The notes: generated by a model not told the origin, from the letters alone. Numbered from the stretch's first letter, positions 1 through 6,047 are shown. The stretch is DNA of 8,363 nucleotides from Rhizobiaceae bacterium (GCA_004299545.1 SCRB01000595.1:1-8363); one strand, 5' to 3'. Program-made: numbers and translations.

Positions 1-339
1 CCGATCAACGGCGTCAGCTTCGCAGCCTGGGTGGAGCAGTTCCTTGTTCCCTCGCTTCAGCCCGGCGACGTCGTCGTCATGGACAATCTCGGTTCACACA
101 AAGGACCGGCGATCCGGCGAACGATCAGGGCCGCCGGCGCCAAGCTCTTCTACCTGCCGCCTTACAGCCCCGACCTGAACCCCATCGAGCAGGTCTTCGC
201 CAAACTCAAACACCTCATGCGAAAGGCTGCTGAGCGAACCGTCGAGGCCACATGGCGAAGGATCGGCACCCTGCTCGAAACCTTCACACCAACCGAATGC
301 GCAAATTACATCCGAAATGCCGGATATGCTTCAAACTAA
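1..339 (+). CDS. IS630-family transposase, C-terminal part (5' end outside the window)
   Basis: This is the C-terminal half of a DDE-superfamily transposase (DDE_3 type) that cuts and joins IS630 DNA at TA sites. The frame is open from base 1, so the gene begins upstream; the first internal Met at base 31 is not the start. The visible motifs are VVMDNLGSHKG, holding the second catalytic Asp, and LPPYSPDLNPIEQVFAKLK, holding the third acidic residue (the Glu of PIEQ) in the typical IS630 context. The last residues, NYIRNAGYASN, match the usual C-terminal end of this group. No frameshift or stop is seen in the visible part, so the copy may be intact. The stop codon is only 13 bases from the inferred element end, which is normal for compact IS elements. 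Family assignment is firm; the exact IS name is not known. Confidence 0.9.
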   Translation, partial: PINGVSFAAWVEQFLVPSLQPGDVVVMDNLGSHKGPAIRRTIRAAGAKLFYLPPYSPDLNPIEQVFAKLKHLMRKAAERTVEATWRRIGTLLETFTPTECANYIRNAGYASN

Positions 340-352
340 ATGAAACGGACTC
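1..352 (+). mobile_element. IS630-family element, right (3') part; left part outside the window
   Basis: The segment holds the end of an IS630-type transposase gene and the element's right terminus. IS630/Tc1-like elements insert at TA and duplicate it. The sequence turns into IS3-family transposase code straight after CTAG at 352-355, so the element most likely ends at 352 and 353-354 is the TA. Read inward on the minus strand, the end starts GAGTCCGTTTCATTTAG. This resembles the start of the second IS630-like element at 8229 (GAGTACGTCC), which supports both boundaries. The other end and the target duplication on the far side are not visible. Confidence 0.75.
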
Positions 353-354
353 TA

Positions 355-1030
355 GAGGCTCGGCCTTCAAGGCCGAGCCGGGTCTGGAACCGCATCGCCC
401 CCGATGTTCGGGGCCAGATCATCGACATGGCGCTGGAGCAGCCCGAACTGTCGCCGCGCGAACTGGCGGTGTGCTTCACCGACGAGAAGCGCTACTTCGT
501 GTCAGAAGCCACGGTCTATCGCCTGCTTAAGGGCTCATGATCTCATCACCAGCCCGGCCTTCGTGGTGGTCAAGGCGGCGGATGCGTTCCATACCAGGAC
601 CATCCGGCCGAACGAGATGTGGCAGACCGACTTCACCTACTTCAAGATCATCGGCTGGGGCTGGGTCTATCTGTCGACCGTTCTCGACGACTTCTCTTGG
701 CTCACATCATCGCCTGAAAGCTCTGCACGATCATGCGGGCCGTGGATGTCACCGATACGCTGGAACTGGCTCCGACTGCTTCAGGCAGCGACTATGCCAG
801 GGTGCTGCACAAGCCGAAGCTGCTCAGCGACAACGGCCCCAGCTACATCGCGACCGAACTGGCCGAATGGACCGGCGCCGACGGCATGAGCCATGTCCGA
901 GACGCACCGCTTCATCCTCAGACCCAGGGCAAGATTCGGACGAGTGGAAACCATCATCGAACAAAGGGAAAGGATCAAACAGCAGACAATCGAACTCCGG
1001 CGCTTTCAGCACCGCAAACTCGCCGCTTAA
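355..1030 (+). pseudogene. IS3-family transposase (OrfB, rve integrase core), multiply broken
   Basis: The product would be the DDE integrase-type transposase of an IS3-family element. Its pieces lie in alternating frames. Bases 355 to about 533 give VWNRIAPDVRGQIIDMALEQ through VYRLLK. About 534-693 gives HDLITSPAFVVVKAADAF, WQTDFTYFKIIGWGWVYLS and DDFS. About 700-936 gives IIA-stop-KLCTIMRAVDVTDTLEL, LLSDNGPSYIATELAEW and HPQTQGKI. Bases 935-1030 give the C-terminal tail GRVETIIEQRERIKQQTIEL, ending QHRKLAA. The lesions are an extra G near 531-534, a frameshift near 693-700, TGA at 715-717 where the family has Trp, and an out-of-frame deletion at about 934-937. The deletion joins HPQTQGKI to the tail and removes roughly 50-60 residues, including the catalytic Glu. 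The first two catalytic Asp residues (QTDF, LSDNG) remain. The 5' end is cut by the IS630 insertion at 353-354. The gene is certainly non-functional. Confidence 0.88.
357..379. repeat. 23-bp perfect palindrome beside the IS630 insertion site
   Basis: Arms GGCTCGGCCTT (357-367) and AAGGCCGAGCC (369-379) are perfect inverted repeats around one C. As RNA this would give at least a 9-bp GC-rich stem with a 5-base loop. It starts 3 bases past the TA where the IS630 element ends and lies in the broken IS3 transposase frame. It may be a chance product of coding sequence, a preferred hairpin target for insertion, or a transcription-blocking hairpin at the IS junction. Confidence 0.6.
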
Positions 1031-1090
1031 CATCAACCAGCAAACGAGGCCGACACTCCGCCAACACGCCGCCGACTTTGCGCCAAATGT

Positions 1091-1104
1091 TCTGACGACG
1101 GACA
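1091..1104 (+). repeat. Probable right terminal end of the IS3-family remnant
   Basis: The sequence TCTGACGACGGACA lies 60 bases past the IS3 transposase stop. It ends in CA, as IS3-family right ends do (elements run TG...CA). The TGACGACGGACA end fits my memory of this IS3 subgroup, but the left end is outside the window, so the inverted-repeat match cannot be tested here. Confidence 0.45.
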
Positions 1105-1382
1105 CTTGCTCATCGGTCGATCGGTTCCCTGATTGCCCAATACGTAACCTGGTAGAAATACCGAAACATGCCGTTTCGGCATCCATTCAAATGGCCAGAA
1201 ACTCCGGGACCACCAGAACGGGAGGCTGAGCAACGAATATTGAAGCTCGCGAAGTCCGCAGAGGACCGAACCGCCGAAACGAGGACAGCGTGACCTCCTT
1301 GGCTCCCTGGGAATCCTTGAACGCAGATCTTTGCCCGATGCAAAGACGCCTTCTCAATGTACGCCTTGGGCGCGGCAAGCTT
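1105..1382. other. Unassigned intergenic region between the IS3 remnant and the small secreted-protein gene
   Basis: No gene is supported in these 278 bases. A 41-codon plus-strand reading frame at 1168-1293 (ending LAKSAEDRTAETRTA) has no ribosome-binding site and no family I recognise. Two overlapping, mutually exclusive hairpins lie at 1161-1182: CCGAAAC/GTTTCGG with loop ATGCC, and ATGCCG/CGGCAT with loop TTT. A further hairpin lies at 1328-1346. The region may be remnant DNA left by earlier insertions. Confidence 0.5.
1328..1346 (-). terminator. Weak hairpin downstream of the small secreted-protein gene
   Basis: TCTTTGC (1328-1334) and GCAAAGA (1340-1346) form a perfect 7-bp stem with a 5-base loop, about 37 bases past the stop codon of the minus-strand gene that ends at 1383. 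There is no T tract after it on the minus strand, so intrinsic termination is not shown. It could stabilise the 3' end of the transcript or be chance. Confidence 0.2.
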
Positions 1383-1805
1383 TCACTTGTGACCCGCGGC
1401 GCTTGAATGGTCCGGCTCCCTTTTCTTTCTGGCCGGCACCTCGACGTGTCTTTCCGGCTCCCTCCCTTCAAGGCAGCTGATCGTGCCGATGATGTTGGGG
1501 CCATACTGCACATAGCCGGATGCGGTCGGTGCCGAATGCTGCGCCGTGATCGGCAGATAGATGTAGCAGATCGTCCCGTCCGCCGGATCGCGCCAGCGCT
1601 GGATGATCGTATCCTGCAGGGGGCCGGCGAACTGCCGTTCGAGCTGCATGCGCGGCAGCTTCGACCAGGGGACCGCTGGCTCCGCCAGGCCGGTCGCCGG
1701 AAGGGAGAGAAGCGCCACGGCTAGGATGAGGCAGCGGCTGCCCATGCCCGCGAGGCGCAGGCAGCTGAATGGCCGAACCTGCCGATTGCGGCGAAACCCA
1801 TACAT
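1383..1805 (-). CDS. Small secreted protein of unknown function, encoded next to the adhesin
   Basis: A 140-residue predicted exported protein. I chose ATG at 1805 because AAGGAGAG lies about 9 bases upstream; a longer in-frame start at 1871 lies within the palindromic repeat and lacks such a site. Residues 1-41 look like a long signal peptide: a basic n-region (MYGFRRNRQVR), a hydrophobic core around LILAVALLSLP (26-36), and a likely cleavage after GLA (41). The mature part has a compact core at about 47-113, containing MQLERQFAGPLQDTIIQRWR, DGTICYIYLP and GYVQYGPNIIGTISCLEG. Its only cysteines, C80 and C111, could form a disulfide in the periplasm or outside. The tail (115-140) is charged and basic. 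I do not recognise a named domain, although similar short exported proteins seem familiar from rhizobia. It lies 79 bp downstream of the adhesin on the same strand and could be cotranscribed. A role in adhesin export or attachment is a guess from position. Confidence 0.8.
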   Translation of the reverse strand: MYGFRRNRQVRPFSCLRLAGMGSRCLILAVALLSLPATGLAEPAVPWSKLPRMQLERQFAGPLQDTIIQRWRDPADGTICYIYLPITAQHSAPTASGYVQYGPNIIGTISCLEGREPERHVEVPARKKREPDHSSAAGHK

Positions 1806-1810
1806 GAGAT

Positions 1811-1820
1811 TTCTCTCTCC
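1811..1820 (-). promoter_or_regulatory. Ribosome-binding site of the small secreted-protein gene
   Basis: Read on the minus strand, AAGGAGAGAGAAATCTC runs directly into the ATG at 1805. The AAGGAG core is a near-consensus Shine-Dalgarno sequence at good spacing. It decides this start over the upstream in-frame Met at 1871. Confidence 0.75.
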
Positions 1821-1826
1821 TTGTTC

Positions 1827-1875
1827 AAGCATGATCCGTTCGGAAAACCGGCACTCACTTTTCCGGATCATGCTT
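1827..1875. repeat. Imperfect 49-bp palindrome of rhizobial dispersed-repeat type
   Basis: The left arm AAGCATGATCCG-TTCG-GAAAA and right arm TTTTCCGGATCATGCTT are inverted copies except for a 4-base TTCG bulge, around a short central region (CCGGCACTCAC). Palindromes built on GCATGATCCGGAAAAG are, from memory, scattered in many copies through rhizobial and related genomes. It fills most of the gap between the adhesin stop (1885) and the small gene's ribosome-binding site. A strong RNA hairpin here could end or slow adhesin transcripts, or protect the 3' end of the adhesin mRNA, and so set the ratio of the two products. Confidence 0.75.
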
Positions 1876-1884
1876 TGATTGCGC

Positions 1885-4800
1885 TCAATTCAGCGTCACG
1901 GAGACGCCGGCCGAGACACCGTAATCGTCGATCCCAGGCGCAGCTTCGAACGAGGCATTGAGCCGAAAGCGATCGCTCGCGGCATAGCCAAGCCCGACGG
2001 CAAATCCCGACTGACCCTTGAAATTACCGAACGCGGCTGCGACGGATGCCTTTCCCGGCCGCTGGTCATAGTTCAGCGAGGACGCCGCCAGTGCCAGAGC
2101 TATGCCGGCGCGTGCTTCGCTCCGGTTCTCGTTCACTTGGCTTTGCAGGCCGGACGCGACGCTGTCGAGTTGTCCGACATTCGCTGCGTCGGTTGGGTTG
2201 ACCCCCGGCGCGACATTGGTGATGCGCCGCTGGTTCGACGAGGAGCCGACGGAGACCGTGTTCGCCTCCTCGGCGACCGAACCGTCGCCGATCGCCACCG
2301 CATTGGCGGCGCTCGCGCTCGCATGATGGCCGATGGCGACGGCGCTGGTTCCAGTCGCGCTCGCCCCCGGACCGAGCGCCGTGCTGTTGTCCGCCGTCGC
2401 CACGGAATAGTCGCCATAGGCAGCGCCGCCGCCGCCTGCCTGCGCGCCGGCACCGACGGCAACGGACCCCGTGGCCGAGGCCCCCATGCCGATGGCGATG
2501 GCATTGGTCCCGGTGGACGAAGCGTTCAGGCCGACGGCTACCGCGCCGCTGGCGCTCGCCAGTGCGTTACCGCCGACAGCGATCGCCTCGGCACCCGATG
2601 CGGTTGCCGGCGCAGCGGTACTGTTGACCTTGATATAGGTCGTATTTCCCGTCCGGATGCCTGCGACGGTGCTGGTAAGATCGGCGATATCGGTGGTGTT
2701 GATCGCCACCGCCTGATTGGTAGCGAACAACTGGCTGCCGTTCACCGCATCGGCGCTGGTCGCCGTCAGCGCACCGGTCGCCACGCCTGTTATCTGCCTG
2801 TTCCCGGCCGTTCCGGATATGTCGACGACGCTGCCGTCGGTCGCCGCGCCGACGGTGAGTGCGCGGGTGGCCTGATCTTGCCGGACCAGACCGACACTGC
2901 CATTACTGATCTGGGTCGTCAGCGTGGCGATGTTGGTGGTGTTATTTGTCACCTGCCCGTCAAGAGCGCCGAACGCGCTCCCGACATTGTTGTAGATGCC
3001 GCCCTGCACGGCGTAGCTCGGCGCCGCCAGCTGGCCACCGGCATCGACGCCCGCGCCGCCGCCGAAGGCCATCGCGATACGCTGGTTGGCGGAAAGCAAT
3101 TGGCTACCGTTCACTGCCTCGGTGCTTGCCGCCGTCAGCGCTCCGGCACTGACACCTGTCAGCACGCGGGCACCGTCCGCGCCGGTGAAATCGACCTCCG
3201 CGCCATGGATCGCCGCTCCGACGGTGATTGGCTGGCCGGGACCCGCCTGCTGCACAAGGCCGATCGCCCCGCCCCCGATCTGGCCCGCCAGCGTGGTCAC
3301 GTTCTGGTTGGTCGCATAGAGCTGGCTGCCGTTGACCGCGTCGGTGCTGGCCGCCGACAGCGTGCCCGCCGCGACATTGACAATCCGGCGCTGCTTGGCG
3401 AAGGAGCCCACAGACACGGTGTCCGCCAGGTCGGCGATGGAGCCCTCGCCCAATGCCACCGCATTGGCTGCGCTTGCGTTTGCGCCATGGCCGAGCGCGA
3501 GCGAAGAGCCGCCAGTCGCGGAAGCGCCGTACCCGATTGCCACGTCGTAGTTTTGCGTACCGCCGTTGCTGCCCGCCACGCTCGACGTGCCGATGGCGAT
3601 GTCGCCGGCGTTGTAGGACGCCGCGCCATTGCCGTTCGCGCCATTGTCCCCGCTGCCGATGGCAATGGAATTGGCGCCGCCGGCGCTCGCACGGCTGCCA
3701 TAGGCCGCGCTGAAATCGCCGCTCGCTGTGCTGCCGGCACCATAGGCCGCGCTGGCGATGCCGCTTGCCGCGCTGCTGGAGCCATAGGCCGCGCTATCGC
3801 CGCCCGTGGCCTGTGCGCCAAAGCCGGCCGCGATATCGTCGCTCCCCGCACCGCCACTGCTGCCTGCCACGCTGTTGGTGCCGATGGCGATGTCGCCGGC
3901 GTTATAGGAGGCCGCGCCGTTGCCGTTCGTGCCATTGTCCCCGCTGCCGATGGCAATGGAATTGGCGCCGCCGGCGCTCGCACGGCTGCCATAGGCCGCG
4001 CTGAAATCGCCACTTGCCGTGCTGCCGAAGCCATAGGCCGCGCTAGAGGCGCCGCTCGCCGTGCTCAAAGCGCCATAGACCGCGCTGCCCTCGCCGCTCG
4101 CTGTGCTGCCGGCACCATAGGCCGCGCTGAGGAAGCCGCTCGCTGTGCTGCCGGTACCATAGGCCGCGCTGGCGATGCCGCTTGCCGCGCTGCCGGCACC
4201 ATAGGCTGCACTGGAGCCGCCCGTGGCCTGTGCGCCAAAGCCGACCGCAATATCGTCGGTCCCCGCACCGCCGTTGCTGCCCGCCACGCTCGATGTGCCG
4301 ATGGCGATGTCGCCGGTGTTGTACGTCACCGCACCACTTCTGCCGCCGATGGTAGCGTCGCCGCCGCCGATGGCGATCGAATAGGTACCGCCCGCATTCG
4401 CAAGGGTGCCGTTCGCAACGCTGGCATAGCCGCTTGCAACGCTATACGCGCCAAAGGCCGCGCTGTAATCGCTCTGTGCAGCGCTGTTCGCGCCAAAAGC
4501 CACGTTGGCATAGCCACTCGCGGTACTGCCAGCGCCAAAGGCCGCGCTGAAGAAGCCGCTCGCTGCACTGTTCGCCCCAAAAGCAGCGCTGTTGGCACCG
4601 CTCGCCGTACTACTCTCGCCATAGGCGGCGCTGTTGACGCCGCTCGCCGTGCTGGCATTGCCAAAAGCAGCGCTGTAATTGCCGCTCGCGCGCGCCTGAT
4701 AACCGGCTGCTGTTGCATAGGTCCCGCTCGCGCCTGCGATGTTGTTGCCCGCGCCGTCATTAAGAAAACCGGTGCCAAGCGAAACGGCGTTCGCACCGCT

Positions 4801-5925
4801 CGCAAGGCTCGACGGGCCGAATGCCGCGCTGCCAGCATTGCTTGCTGTGCTGCCCGCGCCAACGGCCACGCTGTCGCCGCCGGTGGCCTGCGCGCCATAG
4901 CCGAGAGCCGTGTCGTATTGGATCGTGGCGCTGCCACTCACGCCCGCCACGCTGCCCGTGCCGATGGCGATGTCACCGGCGTTGTAGGTCAGCGCACCGT
5001 TACCGTTCGCGCCATTGTCCCCGCTGCCGATGGCAATGGAATTGGCGCCGCCGGCGCTCGCACGGCTGCCATAGGCCGCGCTGAAATCGCCGCTGGTCGT
5101 ACTGCCGGCGCCATAAGCTGCACTCTCGATACCGCTCGCGGTGCTGGACGCACCATAAGCCGCGCTGCCGACGCCGCTCGCCGTGCTGTCGAAGCCATAA
5201 GCCGCGCTGCCGAGGCCGCTTGCCTTGCTGCCGTTGCCGTAGGCCGCGCTATCGAGGCCGCTCGCCGTACTATCGAAGCCATAGGCGGCGCTTCCGACGC
5301 CGCTCGCCGTGCTGCCATCGCCATAGGCTGCGCTGCCGCCGCCGGTGGCTTGCGCGCCGAAGCCGATGGCGGTGTCTGCTATGGAGGGTCGGCCGCTGAT
5401 GCCGGCCACGCTGCCCGTGCCGATGGCGATGTCCCCGGCGTTGTAGGCCACGGCGGCAGAGGGGCCACCGACCGCTTCTCCGCCACCTATGGCGATGGAA
5501 TTGGCGCCGACGGCCGACGCGTCGCTGCCGCCCGCGAAGCTGTCATTGCCACTGCCGAGGCTACCGCTGTTAACGCCGAGCGCCACACTGGCATAGCCAC
5601 TCGCGGTGCTGCCAGCGCCAAAGGCCGCGCTACTGACGCCGCTCGCCTCGCTGCCCGAACCGAAGGCTGCGCTGTAGTCGCCCGCTCCACTGCCATAACC
5701 ATAGGCTGTGCTTAGCCGGCCGCTCGCCGTACTGCCGGTCCCGCAGGCGACAGCCAGGGCGCCGGCCGTGCCCGTACCGCAGGTGTCGCCGGCAAAGGCC
5801 GGGCCGATGGCGAAGGCGGCGAGCACGCAGGATGCAACGCCTGCAAGCGGCAACGTTGCCGCAAAGGCACAAGAGGAAACCATGGCGAGAAGGCCGGCTT
5901 CCGCCCGCTTGGCAATTCTCGACAT
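1885..5925 (-). CDS. YadA-like trimeric autotransporter adhesin (type Vc secretion)
   Basis: A 1346-residue surface adhesin predicted to trimerise and export itself through the outer membrane. The start is ATG at 5925: an in-frame TGA lies 27 bases upstream and no other start codon lies between. GGGGAG is present but very close to the ATG. Residues 1-45 are a signal peptide (cleavage near AFA/GD) without the extended-signal motif of some family members. About 50-820 is a long beta-roll head of 14-residue repeats of SAAYG..STASG type, with more than twenty SAAYG/SAAFG motifs. Necks follow near 835-870 (TVSVG, QRRIVNVA, DAVNGSQL), 940 and 1065, separated by stalk-like segments. A second short head spans about 1110-1215, then a neck (TVSVG, RRITNVAPG, ANVGQL) at about 1222-1252. 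The YadA anchor is about 1257-1346. The only mature-part cysteines are C49 and C61 at the tip. The protein ends in VTLN rather than the usual aromatic residue. Ligand and host surface are unknown. Confidence 0.93.
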   Translation of the reverse strand: MSRIAKRAEAGLLAMVSSCAFAATLPLAGVASCVLAAFAIGPAFAGDTCGTGTAGALAVACGTGSTASGRLSTAYGYGSGAGDYSAAFGSGSEASGVSSAAFGAGSTASGYASVALGVNSGSLGSGNDSFAGGSDASAVGANSIAIGGGEAVGGPSAAVAYNAGDIAIGTGSVAGISGRPSIADTAIGFGAQATGGGSAAYGDGSTASGVGSAAYGFDSTASGLDSAAYGNGSKASGLGSAAYGFDSTASGVGSAAYGASSTASGIESAAYGAGSTTSGDFSAAYGSRASAGGANSIAIGSGDNGANGNGALTYNAGDIAIGTGSVAGVSGSATIQYDTALGYGAQATGGDSVAVGAGSTASNAGSAAFGPSSLASGANAVSLGTGFLNDGAGNNIAGASGTYATAAGYQARASGNYSAAFGNASTASGVNSAAYGESSTASGANSAAFGANSAASGFFSAAFGAGSTASGYANVAFGANSAAQSDYSAAFGAYSVASGYASVANGTLANAGGTYSIAIGGGDATIGGRSGAVTYNTGDIAIGTSSVAGSNGGAGTDDIAVGFGAQATGGSSAAYGAGSAASGIASAAYGTGSTASGFLSAAYGAGSTASGEGSAVYGALSTASGASSAAYGFGSTASGDFSAAYGSRASAGGANSIAIGSGDNGTNGNGAASYNAGDIAIGTNSVAGSSGGAGSDDIAAGFGAQATGGDSAAYGSSSAASGIASAAYGAGSTASGDFSAAYGSRASAGGANSIAIGSGDNGANGNGAASYNAGDIAIGTSSVAGSNGGTQNYDVAIGYGASATGGSSLALGHGANASAANAVALGEGSIADLADTVSVGSFAKQRRIVNVAAGTLSAASTDAVNGSQLYATNQNVTTLAGQIGGGAIGLVQQAGPGQPITVGAAIHGAEVDFTGADGARVLTGVSAGALTAASTEAVNGSQLLSANQRIAMAFGGGAGVDAGGQLAAPSYAVQGGIYNNVGSAFGALDGQVTNNTTNIATLTTQISNGSVGLVRQDQATRALTVGAATDGSVVDISGTAGNRQITGVATGALTATSADAVNGSQLFATNQAVAINTTDIADLTSTVAGIRTGNTTYIKVNSTAAPATASGAEAIAVGGNALASASGAVAVGLNASSTGTNAIAIGMGASATGSVAVGAGAQAGGGGAAYGDYSVATADNSTALGPGASATGTSAVAIGHHASASAANAVAIGDGSVAEEANTVSVGSSSNQRRITNVAPGVNPTDAANVGQLDSVASGLQSQVNENRSEARAGIALALAASSLNYDQRPGKASVAAAFGNFKGQSGFAVGLGYAASDRFRLNASFEAAPGIDDYGVSAGVSVTLN
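3587..3720 (-). repeat. Adhesin long direct repeat, copy A
   Basis: This 134-bp unit encodes DFSAAYGSRASAGGANSIAI, a SGDNGANGNG loop and a YNAGDIAIGT strand within the head (about residues 736-780). It is one of three near-identical copies. The 81 bases at 3640-3720 are identical to those in copies B and C, including synonymous positions. It starts exactly 291 bp (97 codons) before copy B. Confidence 0.85.
3721..3775 (-). repeat. Second direct repeat pair in the adhesin head, copy 1
   Basis: These 55 bases match 4138-4192 with one difference (GGCACC against GGTACC). The spacing is 417 bp, or 139 codons, so recombination between the two would keep the frame. They encode the SAAYG / SAASGIASAAYG type blocks. 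Confidence 0.75.
3878..4011 (-). repeat. Adhesin long direct repeat, copy B
   Basis: Same 134-bp unit as copy A (about residues 639-683), with small differences in the first 50 bases (for example GTTATAGGAG for GTTGTAGGAC, and a Thr for Ala codon in the SGDNGTNGNG loop) and identity over the last 81 bases. It lies 1080 bp (360 codons) from copy C. Confidence 0.85.
4138..4192 (-). repeat. Second direct repeat pair in the adhesin head, copy 2
   Basis: Partner of 3721-3775, with one mismatch in 55 bases. The similarity continues with more differences toward 4303, so a longer segment was probably duplicated and has since diverged. Confidence 0.75.
4958..5091 (-). repeat. Adhesin long direct repeat, copy C
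   Basis: Third copy of the 134-bp unit (about residues 279-323). Its last 81 bases (5011-5091) are identical to copies A and B. More diverged forms of the same YNAGDIAIGT unit start near 4297 and 5416, giving five such units in the head in all. Confidence 0.85.
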
Positions 5926-6003
5926 TCTCCCCGTCGCCCTGCACCCTGGTCACATGAAGGGGAGATGATGAGACTTTCAGTCGCCTTCGGACAGCCCTGT
6001 TTG

Positions 6004-6020
6004 GCTAACGAGCCGTTAGC
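6004..6020. promoter_or_regulatory. Perfect dyad with T-N11-A: candidate LysR-type operator upstream of the adhesin
   Basis: GCTAACG, AGC, CGTTAGC is a perfect 7-bp inverted repeat with a 3-base centre. Within it, T at 6006 and A at 6018 are separated by 11 bases, the T-N11-A core known for LysR-family binding sites inside a dyad. It lies about 80-95 bp upstream of the adhesin ATG, in the 122-bp gap after the LysR gene. An intrinsic terminator for the LysR gene is less likely, because the minus-strand sequence after the stem (CAAACAGGG) has no T tract. Binding is inferred, not shown. Confidence 0.45.
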
Positions 6021-6047
6021 TTTCATGCAACGCTGGCGGGTGATGTA

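Noticed and set aside
404..1229. Several overlapping plus-strand frames in the IS3 region as separate genes
   Set aside because: They are frame fragments of one transposase plus out-of-frame shadows; the pieces join in order to a single IS3-family protein.
1187..1513. Minus-strand frame of 108 codons overlapping the end of the small gene
   Set aside because: It overlaps the better-supported gene in another frame, has no recognisable domain and no ribosome-binding site.
1806..1871. Longer start for the small secreted protein at 1871
   Set aside because: The extra 22 residues are encoded by the dispersed palindrome, and the ATG at 1805 has a much better ribosome-binding site.
3587..5091. CRISPR-like array because of regularly repeated DNA
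   Set aside because: The repeats are coding, in frame, of unequal spacing and part of a YadA head. There are no unique spacers and no cas genes.
1879..5715. A plus-strand open frame of 1278 codons opposite the adhesin
   Set aside because: It is the mirror of a repetitive GC-rich gene. Its translation is Arg/Ala/Gly-rich with no domain, its repeats follow the adhesin's, and the minus strand has a full signal-to-anchor protein. Absence of stops follows from the repeated codons.
6004..6020. Intrinsic terminator of the LysR gene
   Set aside because: The stem is short and the minus-strand sequence after it has no T tract; the T-N11-A dyad reading fits better.
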